Assembly: GCA_015680685.1 (NCBI GenBank) | Contig: MNCI01015505.1 | Coordinates: forward strand, 1-64,000 | From: Gnetum montanum | Taxonomy: Eukaryota; Streptophyta; Gnetopsida; Gnetales; Gnetaceae | DNA length: 64,000 nt | Reading direction: 5' to 3' | Shown: piece by piece, positions 55,917 through 64,000 of the stretch | Layout: each line of letters begins with the position of its first letter | Position numbering within the stretch: position 1 is the stretch's first letter | The notes under the pieces: generated by a model | Told to the model about the DNA's origin: nothing | Database searches by the model: none | What the model saw: only the letters and a program-made list of their open reading frames with translations | Made by a program: the position numbers and the translations under genes

Positions 55917-58655
55917 AATGGGACCTCTTCATGAGGCACCTAAAGTGGAATCTATCCAATAGATTCTAGAAGAAGAAGTGCCAACTGAATAATCATAGCA
56001 AGGAGAAGTGCCTAGAGCCACACCAAGGCTTAAGCTCAGTTTGACTCAAGCCTACCTATACATCATCAGGTTCCAAGAGACCCAACGATCAATTCTTCAA
56101 GAGATAAACTTTGGGCCATTTCTTGAGAAAGCTTTAGCAGATGTCAAAACACAACTGCAACCCTTTCCAATGTGGCTAGTAATCACATCCAGTGGGAAAT
56201 GGTACATGGGAGAGACATATCTCTTCTAGAGTAACAAAAGGTTGGGGTCCATTGTCAAAATTAAGGATATTTAGATATCCTACTCAGCAAAAGCTATCAC
56301 ACAGGTACTTGGGTTGCTTGACACTAGAACACAATTGGAAAAATTATCCATGAAAGGTGATCTTAAAGCTAAGAGGAAGTTGACCTAGCAATGTTATGGG
56401 GTTGATCATAAGGAGTATAGTGTGCTCACATCAGTAGAGCAAATTTACTTCAAAATTGAAACCTATCACCTCAATCCAATGGTGAGGCCAAGCAAGGTAG
56501 CCACCTTCTCTACCTAAGCATGCATCACTCTAAGTGAGAAATTTTTTGTCAACCATCCACAACTAATCTACTTAGAGATCGAAAAACATTTCAAGGAAAA
56601 TAAACATGAAAGGAATACCTTGCCCTTTCTATGCCTCATCTGAAAACTCTACAAAAGGATAGGCATCATTTGCTACTCCAACAATACCATCAGGCATGCT
56701 CCTTTGGCCTCATGGTCCAAAATAATGAAAGTAAAGATGCCAACAACAACTCAAGAAGAGGAGTAGCTGCCACCACCACCCATTCAAGAAACAATGCTAG
56801 AGGCCCACGTAACCATCAAGCACTTACACAAAATCTGAGAACAACTCTTGAGTAAATAAGAGAAACATGTAGGAACAAGCAGGGCAAATCCATCTATTTA
56901 TTGACCAACGATGAATCACCTTAATGAGGTGGCCTAAACAATTAGCCAGATGAAGAGGGGTGGTCCAATTTTTTCTACCCAACAAATGTAGCTACTTGTG
57001 AGGTTTGATCCTAATGCTTGGGAGGTGATGGTATCTTTATCACAACATCATCTATTCCTAGAAACCTTTGGGAATGCTACCACCTTCTCGATACATTTAA
57101 AGGAAGGTGAAGAGGTAATTGTCTTGGTGATGCAACACCAAGGGCAAGAAACAATGACTAAAGTGGTTGCTGACCATGTTACTAAATCATTGAATGCACC
57201 TATGGTATCTGTACTAGATGTATCTACAATTCAAGATGTGTAGATGTCTACAACCATAGTCAGCAAAAAACTAAACGTAGCCTAGCATGAAGAATTGCTA
57301 AAACAATTTGTGGTAATTGGGCAACTGATTCTAGATATATTTGATTTTCCAGAAAATAGAACTACAACCCAGTCAAAGCTATTAAATGCAAGGGGCAAAT
57401 GCATTATTTTGGAGCGGCAACTTGAAATGGCCTAAGAATGAAATCAATGCTTGGTTGTGAAGGTTTCCAAACTACATGCTCAACTTGTAGATCCTGCAAT
57501 CCTCAACCCAACAATAACAAGAGATGAAGCTTTCAAACATCTTCAAGAACAATTTCAAAAGGCTGAGAAGGAGGTAGTTACGACCATCTTCAACCAGTCC
57601 ATGGCAAAAAAAAAATGCATGTAATTTAGAAGGACTTGATGTAGATGAATCAAGAGAAAAAGACCCTGACTGCATAGAATTATCACCTACAAAATGTTGA
57701 TGCTCAGAAGGACTAGATGCAAGAATTTATTTATCAACAGCAGGCGCAATTTGCTAGGGTGAACACTGAACTAAGAAAATTGACTACAAAAAATTAGAAC
57801 CTATCAATGGAGGAAGTGCATGCCTTGCACCACAAGTCTACCATTGAGATCGCTGCCTAAAAGAATGAGGCTCTCAAGTTACAAAAAGTGAAGAATCACT
57901 ACAAAGACCAAGTTGGCCTCCAAAAGGAAGTTAATGAAAAACAAATTCATATGGCAAATGTGAAATTGAATGAAGCCCCTCAGCAACTCCTACAAGGAAG
58001 AGAAATGTGGCAACCCATTATTGATGGGATTGAAGCCTACAACAAAGCAGAGATTCGCTTAAAAAAGCTACAAATCAAAGAAATAATAGAATATATGGAG
58101 TTGGCCAATCTCCAATATGCAAATCTAGCAATACTGACTACCAGATGACCACAGTTAGAGTTGGAAAAGCAAGTGGCTAGCACATATCTATCATATGAGG
58201 CTAAGTTCAAGCACCACAAAGACACCAAGCAGAAGCTTGAGACTACAAACGCTGAACTCAAAGTTCTCAGAGCATGATTCAGAGATCAATGATCAATCCC
58301 TAAGAACCTAGCCAAATTGATGAATGACTACTAAGTGCTGAAGGACACAATCAAGGCATTCAACATTGAACATAAATAATTCAATTCATACTTCATTAAC
58401 ATGAAGGAGCTATTTCCAGCAATCCAATGTCCCTGGGATGTGCCCATTCCAAACCACATCAGCGAAGTTGCATGTACGATGCATGATCCCAAAAGCAAGG
58501 ATGAGAAAATGAAAGCACTACTAGATGCTTTCTACCTCTCCTCTAAAGTTGTAGTAGCAATAGGATAGCCACAACCACCTCAACCACTGCCTGTGCATGA
58601 AACCAGTGAAGGTCCCTCGAAGCCTTAAGAGCTACCACCACCTAATACTGTCTAA
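55917..58655 (+). pseudogene. Third, sense ORF of element C (coiled-coil protein, unknown)
   Basis: About 900 codons in one reading direction, interrupted by TAG/TAA stops and a few frameshifts. The N-terminal part contains LKLSLTQAYLYIIRFQETQ, a middle part QCYGVDHKEYSVLTSVEQIY and FKIETYHLNPMVRPSK (about 56390-56500). A Gln/Pro-rich linker follows (56740-56860). From about 57480 to 58260 there is a long heptad-like coiled coil (for example HYKDQVGLQKEVNEKQIHMA). The end is Pro-rich (QPPQPLPVHETSEG). No signal peptide or convincing membrane segment, so it is not an obvious envelope protein, although it sits where Athila elements carry their env-like ORF. No similarity to the antisense D gene noticed. 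Function unknown. Confidence 0.6.
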
Positions 58656-58865
58656 TCTTCTCCATCACACTTCATGTCATGTCATTAAGGAATATGCTAT
58701 CTAATTTTGAAGAGTTGTATCATGATGTTCAATTTTGTGTCCTAAACACCATCATTTTTTGTAATGTCTCTATCCATAGTCAGTTTGTTTGTTTTGTTCG
58801 AGAAAAGTCAATCAATAATCCCATACCTTTCTAATTTTGTAAAAGAACTTGAGGACAAGTTTTCA

Positions 58866-58881
58866 TTTAGTCATGTGGGTA
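58866..58881 (+). promoter_or_regulatory. Degenerate polypurine tract of C
   Basis: Bases before the 3' LTR read ttagtcatgtgggta. It is a weak match to the AAGTGTGGGGG-type tract of related elements. Confidence 0.4.
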
Positions 58882-59778
58882 TGATAAGTTATAATTCAGT
58901 TGGCTGCATCAATGAGACATAATTGACATAGCCTTGTCATGCATCGACGAGGCCCTGTCGATGCAGTGCTAGTTTTCGACTATAAATACACGGCTACCAG
59001 CCACATTTATGGCATAGGAGATTATAGTTACAGCAAGGCTCTTGTAATTTTTTCATTCAAAATTTAGAATTTTTTCCTCAAGTGCCCACAGCATGAGTCA
59101 TTAAGGATATAGATATTTATTCAAGCATTATTATACCTGAGCATGATAGTGTGTGTAGCAATAAAGACAAGCTTTCTATTTAACCTTGTAGCACTTTGGA
59201 TACATTAGCTATTTTCATTTATGAATTTAATTTTTTTAATAATTTATTTAATGTTATAATTATTTACTAATTATTTTCAATAATTAAGTTGATGAGGCAA
59301 TTAAGCAAGATAAATTACACACATAAGTATGACCGCTTCAAGCATAACATGTATTTGCTTAGTAATCCCAACAACATTATTGCTTGGTACGCCTAGTAGC
59401 ATAGCACTTGGTCACCCAGCAATGGATACGTGGGTTTAGGACGTGTATAGAAAGTGGGACTGGATGCTTATGTTAGAATTAGTTAAATGCTAGTTAATTA
59501 GTTAATTTAAATTAGTTAAGCCAATTACTTTTATCTTCATTTGAACACAAAACCATAAAAATAAAATATGATAAAAATTAGATGCCTCAATTACACTTAA
59601 CCATACCAATGTACATCACAAGTATAATTGGGAAAACAATGATTGACCTTAAGGAAAAGATTCACTTCCTAGAGAACTAGTGCACCAAAAATGATAAAGT
59701 CCATGGAATTCAACCAGATTGCATGTGAATGATTTGATATTCATATGGTTGGTTGTAGTGGTACCTTGTCACTCATAA
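58882..59778 (+). repeat. 3' LTR of element C (897 bp)
   Basis: Starts tgataagttat and ends cactcataa, followed by the TSD ccata (59779-59783). TATAAATA at 58981-58988. The 5' and 3' LTRs differ by many substitutions and small indels, so the insertion is old. Confidence 0.9.
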
Positions 59779-60299
59779 CCATATTACCCTAAGATCAAAA
59801 GGTAAGAGCACTCCCTCTGCTTCATGCTAGCTCCATGCTAGTTAGCATGGAGACTACCTTAGGCCTAGTTTTAACACCCAAAACCCTAACCAAATGAGAC
59901 CAAAATGCAACCAGGAGATGCATAACTACTAGATCTTACTCCTAGCTAACCATGCAACCCTGTTTGATGTCATTTTAACTCACATTTTCACTCTTTATGT
60001 TGAGCCCCCTCTCCTCCATGTTGGCCAATGTGAAGAAAGGGTGTGTAACCTAAGAGCTTACTTTTTAACAATTTTTAACTTCCAAAGTTCCTAATTTTAA
60101 TAAATCTAGCTCTATGCTATCATGCAAAGATTGTAGAACATTAATTTTTTATCTTTGGATGCCCCAAAACATACTTTTCTTGTATTTCACATTGGGGGTC
60201 ACTTCTTCCATGCTAGCCAATGTGGAAATAACAGAGGCCATACATGGATGAAACACCACCAAATTTGGGCTATTGCATCTCGATTGCAAATTTGCCTAA

Positions 60300-61080
60300 G
60301 TGTCAACACAAGGCCACTTTCTGCAATTTTTTCTAAGTGTTGGGACTATGCTCTCCACTGCCCTAGAGCATAGTCAACCTAGTGAAGAGTGTAGTCAGAT
60401 CCAAAAACTAATTTTTTGCACTTTTTCCTAAGTTTCATCATGAAGTAAGAAGCTGCAAATTTTTCTAAGTGTTGGGACTATGCTTTCCACTATCCTAGAG
60501 CGTACTCATCTCAGTAGACAGCATAGTCAACACCAAACACTAGTTTTGAAAATTTTTTGAAGTGTTAAGCTAGCTACTACAGATTTTTCTAAGTGATAAG
60601 ACTATGCTCTCCACTACTCTAGAGCATAGTCAAGCATAGTCAACATAGTCAGCATGAAGGCCCAAGCATAGTCGAGACTACACTCTCCACCAACCTAAAG
60701 CATAGTCAAGCATATTCAACTAGAAGCTAGTTTCTACAAGTTTTGACAAGTGCTAAGACTACACTCAGCCCCAATTAGGAGCGTAGTCAGCCTTGCATAG
60801 AGATCATAGTTAACACATAGCCATGTTCTGCAACTTTAAGTGTTAGACTATGCTCTCCCCCAATCCAAAGCATAGTCAAGCATAGTTAGCAAGAATAGCC
60901 TCCAAAGGCCTTCCCAATGCAACACTAGCATTCACCTTAGCTCCAACTCATCCTTGGCAAGCATGGTTAGCAAAAATGCATCTTTGTTGTACCCCTTTTT
61001 GGCCACAAATTGTAACTACACTCAACCCCACACATGACAATGGAGAGTGTAGTCTCAAAGCATAGTTTCAAAAGTTACAA
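60300..61080 (+). repeat. Hairpin subrepeat array 2 (GACTATGCTCT ... AGAGCATAGTC)
   Basis: An 11-bp stem around a 10-bp loop recurs, more or less decayed, near 60344, 60477, 60600, 60675, 60765, 60848 and 61015, spaced 75-170 bp, with single AGCATAGTCA motifs in between. A further small group lies at 62280-62345. Confidence 0.8.
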
Positions 61081-61274
61081 TTTTTTAGGTACATTGCAAT
61101 CCTCTCCGCACATGCACATGCAATTTCTAGCATACTCACAATCTCGTAGTCTTATAGAGTCTAGCAAAGCACAATACCACTAGCCTCAATGAAGAGCTTT
61201 GTTGGGTGCAATGTAGTCCCAACCATCCCACTGCCACATGGCAATCGATCCACATTTCATACTAACCCTAGGCT

Positions 61275-61282
61275 TATAAATA
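61275..61282 (+). promoter_or_regulatory. TATA box of D LTR2
   Basis: tataaata in the context ggcttataaatacctcc, 735 bp before the LTR-leader junction. Confidence 0.6.
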
Positions 61283-62010
61283 CCTCCATCCTCAATGTTT
61301 TAAGGATTGGAAAATTTAAAGTAAGTTGGAAATTTTGAAGTGCATTTGGCATTTTAGCAAGTCAAGGCATTCATATATTTCAGGTTAGCATTTGACAAGG
61401 TTGCACAACATCATTGCTCATTGTAGGACACCATAGCCAATTGCACACTACAACAGCCAACCTAGCAAGCATAAACACCATGGTAAAACATTAATCTTCA
61501 AGGCCAGACACCCTCGAGACTATGACTACATTGTCCACTATGCCTATTGTACACCGCATACCTTCTCAACCCTTCTAAAGTTAACTACACTCAACCCCAC
61601 TTGGGGTGGTGTTCTATTCTCTCTCGCTGTGTTTCTTTGCACTTTCAACATTTTTACTTGCATTTTTTAGCATTTCACTTGCATTTTTCAGCATTTCACT
61701 TGCATTTTCTACCATTCTAACTCACAGTTATTCTTGGGTGATAGTTCTTACACATTGGCACCTTCATTTTGCACTAAGACCCTTGACTATGCTCATCCTT
61801 GTTAACACCACTTACACCATGAACACTGCTCAACACTTAGCATTTTCTAGCATCACATTTGGTAAGTCCCCATTTGATCAACAAGACTATTCTAGGCATC
61901 CCATCTTTGCCTCCAACAGGCCCTCACATGAACTCGAGGTTAAACTGTGCACCCATGGACCCCTTGACATTCTAGGCATTGATGTTTTTGATCGCTACAA
62001 GTTTCTAGCA

Positions 62011-64000
62011 CTAGAAGGAGGGTAAATCCATTTTCCTCATCAGACTCCATTAGTGGTTGTCTCACATGCTCTCTACATCACCATTGCTGGCTCTAGGCTA
62101 GCGTAGACCCAACACCCCTTTGGACCTACCACATGCGACAGTAGTTGGATCCTAGGCTAGTGTAGGAATTGTCTACTAACCAATTTGTGTAGACTAGACC
62201 CCATTGTTGATTCCCCTAGAACCCCATGTAGCAACCCTAGAGCATATGCATTCCCATAGCTAAATTCTGGGTGATTAGTAGAGAGCATAGTCAACTCTCA
62301 ACATAGAAAGTGTAGTTAGCTCTCAACGTAGAGAGCATAGTCTCCAAACTTAGCCATTTTTCTATAATCTTTAGCTATTTTTCTATAATTTCTAGACTTA
62401 GTCATTTTCTACAACCAACAGAGTTAGTCATTTTTTCCACAACTTTTAATCTACACACATGAGTTATGAACAACCTTCAACATCAGTTTCAAGTACACTC
62501 GCTATCTTGTCAATCTAGCAAGAAAATAGGATTAACCACCCTACTAATTTCACCATGGCAAAGTAAAGGCAATCCCTTAGGTTGTGTGGCCAAGACCCCT
62601 ATTATACCATGCTAAATGATGAATAATACAACTTCACTTGCATGAAGATCCAAGCAAGCCTATTCATAGACCATTTGGACATGGAAGCCAAACAAGGCTA
62701 TGAACTTATCCACCAAAATGGATGGGTGTATTCCCTCACCATTGACTTTATCCCACTCATCGAATCCTACCAATGGATACTTGCCCAGCTCCTTCAAATA
62801 AGCAAGCTCGAAGTAGGAATAGATAATGAGGTACCCATGCAAGAAGAGTAAGATGAATTCAAAGGTCATTCTGAGCATGAGGACTCCTTCCACATAGTCT
62901 TCTAGTGGACAACCCCAGATCTAGCTCTCCCATAGTCTTGTCCACCTATCTTCCTTGGAATGGTTGTAGCTCCACTATCACCTTCTAGGTCTACACCTAT
63001 CATAGTGATGCACCAAATGCAGCCTACATGTCAAGATGCACTACCTTTCATCAACCTACCCTTCATGGCATTGTCACAACCTACCCAGACATCTCTACCA
63101 GTGGCAATCATGCCTACTCAACCTTACGTTCATACAGTGCATATCTCCTAGCCCCAAATGACTTAGGCACCTTACATCCTACCTGTTTCATCAACACACT
63201 TGATGGTGGCTCAACCCATGCACACATGGCTTGCCCTAATCACAAGGCCTATAACATAGCCAACATAACAAGCACCTCACATGGTCCCACAACCTGCAAC
63301 TAGGTTATGGACCACATAACTAGCACAATAAGTAGCACAACCAATGTAGGCTATCCCTGCATCCCATAACTTGGATCAGGCATTCCAACTGATCCAAACC
63401 TTAATGGAAGAGGTCAAGTAGCTCAAGGCTGCCTCCTCCAAAATAGTTCACATAGTTAATTTTTACCAAGATGATCCCATAAGTCCTATTGTCCCACCAT
63501 TGACTCTACCCATTGTGATCCCGCTTTCCCAATTCACTAAGTACAATGGTGAGGGGATCCCAATGCACACTTGGTGACATTCAAGTCTAAGTACCTACTA
63601 TTATAAGCATGGCCACATGCTATCATATGCTTTTCTGCCATGTCACTTACTAGAAAGGCACTCAACTGGTACTGTGAATTACCCTAGGGCTCTATCTCCT
63701 CTTTGAAGGATCTTTTGAGCCAATTTGTCACATGAGAAACCACCTTAGACCAGTTGATGAAAATTAAGTAGGGCCATCTATAGCCCATGCAAAATTTTAT
63801 TTAACACCAGAGTGCCTCATTGAATGAAATTAGAGATCCCATAGCAAAGACACAACTCCTAGTCATCTTCAAAGGTGTAATTAATGACTTCATCAAGTCA
63901 AAACTGTACTACTTGACCCTACAGTCCTTGAGCCAAGCCTTTGCTCAAAATAAGAGCATACAAGATGTAGCAAAAGCCAATAAGGACCCAACCTACATGG
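62011..64000 (+). mobile_element. Element D3: leader and gag of a third D copy, runs off the right edge
   Basis: Directly follows LTR2. The leader (62011-62600) contains AGCATAGTC motifs near 62280-62345. Gag follows from about 62600 to the end of the window. Because the same LTR ends D2, the arrangement is LTR-internal-LTR-internal. Confidence 0.6.
62600..64000 (+). pseudogene. Gag of D3 (partial at right edge)
   Basis: The N-terminal block (62642-62851) reads KIQASLFIDHLDMEAKQGYE and LIHQNGWVYSLTIDFIPLIE, paralleling D2 at 34780-34900. A Pro/Thr/Gln linker follows (62940-63360). Then LDQAFQLIQTLMEEVK (63372-63420), VNFYQDDPISPIVPPLTLP (63456-63515) and the core (63540-64000), which includes an LLVIFKGVINDFIKSKLYYL-like block near 63860. 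Frameshifts (for example after 63555) and TAG stops are present. The zinc knuckle and protease would lie beyond the window. Confidence 0.65.

Larger units (their letters stand above)
46581..59778 (+). mobile_element. Element C: complete but decayed Athila-like Ty3/gypsy element (13.2 kb)
   Basis: LTR 46581-47464, tRNA-Asp primer site, gag with an internal deletion, solo-LTR insertion (49377-50228), protease, RT-RNase H, integrase (mis-joined at 53188), spacer, third ORF (55917-58655), PPT and LTR 58882-59778, flanked by the 5-bp TSD ccata. The KDHFPL block of RT, the tRNA-Asp primer and the extra ORF downstream of integrase favour the Athila lineage. No chromodomain is seen. Inserted in hairpin array 1 of the D LTR. 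Confidence 0.9.
32441..62010 (+). mobile_element. Element D2: gag-protease LTR element with antisense spliced gene; 3' LTR split by element C
   Basis: Order: LTR1 (about 32441-33632), leader (33633-34640), gag and protease (34640-38076), convergent junction with 29-bp tandem repeats, the antisense gene (43876 to 38909), and LTR2 (about 44000-46580, then 59784-62010 after removal of C). LTR2 is followed directly by a further D-type gag, D3, so LTR2 is shared in tandem. RT, RNase H and integrase are absent. The outer limits are approximate; the nested C is proved by its TSD. Confidence 0.6.
59784..62010 (+). repeat. Right part of D LTR2 (shared by D2 and D3)
   Basis: Continues hairpin array 1 (to about 60225), then hairpin array 2 (60300-61080), TATA box (61275) and a 735-bp R-U5-like stretch ending tttctagca at 62010, followed by ctagaaggaggg as in D1 and D2. 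A 139-codon frame (61606-62025) in the R-U5 part has a hydrophobic start; I do not think it is a gene. Confidence 0.6.

Noticed and set aside
55917-58655. Homology between the third ORF of C and the antisense gene of D
   Set aside because: Both have coiled-coil parts and acidic or proline-rich ends, but I could not align any block of them.
61606-62025. 139-codon ORF with a hydrophobic start (signal-peptide-like)
   Set aside because: It spans the R-U5 region of a D LTR and repeats a TTTAGCATTTCACTTGCATT-like unit; no counterpart as a continuous frame in D1 or D2.

Overview
This is plant nuclear DNA made almost entirely of LTR retrotransposons in several states of decay. I see no intact host gene, no rRNA or convincing tRNA gene, no CRISPR array and nothing bacterial. 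The evidence is Ty3/gypsy and Ty1/copia gag, protease, integrase and RT remnants full of TAG/TAA stops (often where CAG/CAA would be expected), LTRs with 5-bp target duplications, primer sites matching plant tRNA-Asp and tRNA-iMet, and AT-rich, CpG-depleted sequence. The repeat nesting suggests a very large genome, possibly a gymnosperm, but I cannot name the species. All element letters used here (A-H, D1-D3) are mine.

Layout. 1-1400: 5' end of element B (minus; LTR 591-1400), inserted in element A (minus; 1401-5493, LTR 4698-5493). A is itself inserted in element D1 (minus; 5494 to about 18780). D1 is also split by element E (10357-16516), a Ty1/copia element with LTRs, PPT, 5-bp TSD and gag but no pol. 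19000-19660: Tat-like integrase fragment. 19.7-25.6 kb: low-information DNA with two copia-like LTR regions and a 643-N gap. 25.6-29.9 kb: decayed copia element G, carrying a solo LTR (26679-27503) and a tandem duplication of its integrase. 29950-32440: start of element H (tRNA-Asp primer family). 32.4-62.0 kb: element D2 (plus). 62.0-64.0 kb: gag of a third D copy, D3, running off the window. Element C (46581-59778; LTRs, TSD ccata, PBS, gag, protease, RT, RNase H, integrase and an extra sense ORF) is nested in the LTR shared by D2 and D3, and C carries its own solo LTR (49377-50228, TSD cctag).

The most notable observation is in family D. Its members carry gag-protease and no RT or integrase. 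In that place lies an antisense gene that reads as a multi-exon, spliced coding unit (38909-43876 minus in D2). The degraded 3' half of the same gene, with matching splice positions, lies antisense in D1 (5520-6860 plus). Two independently decayed copies therefore preserve the same exon order, phases and amino-acid pattern. The D LTRs also contain two successive arrays of hairpin-forming subrepeats.

Splice sites, domain calls and family assignments come from reading by eye. Identities, LTR ages and homology to known proteins would need alignment and profile searches.
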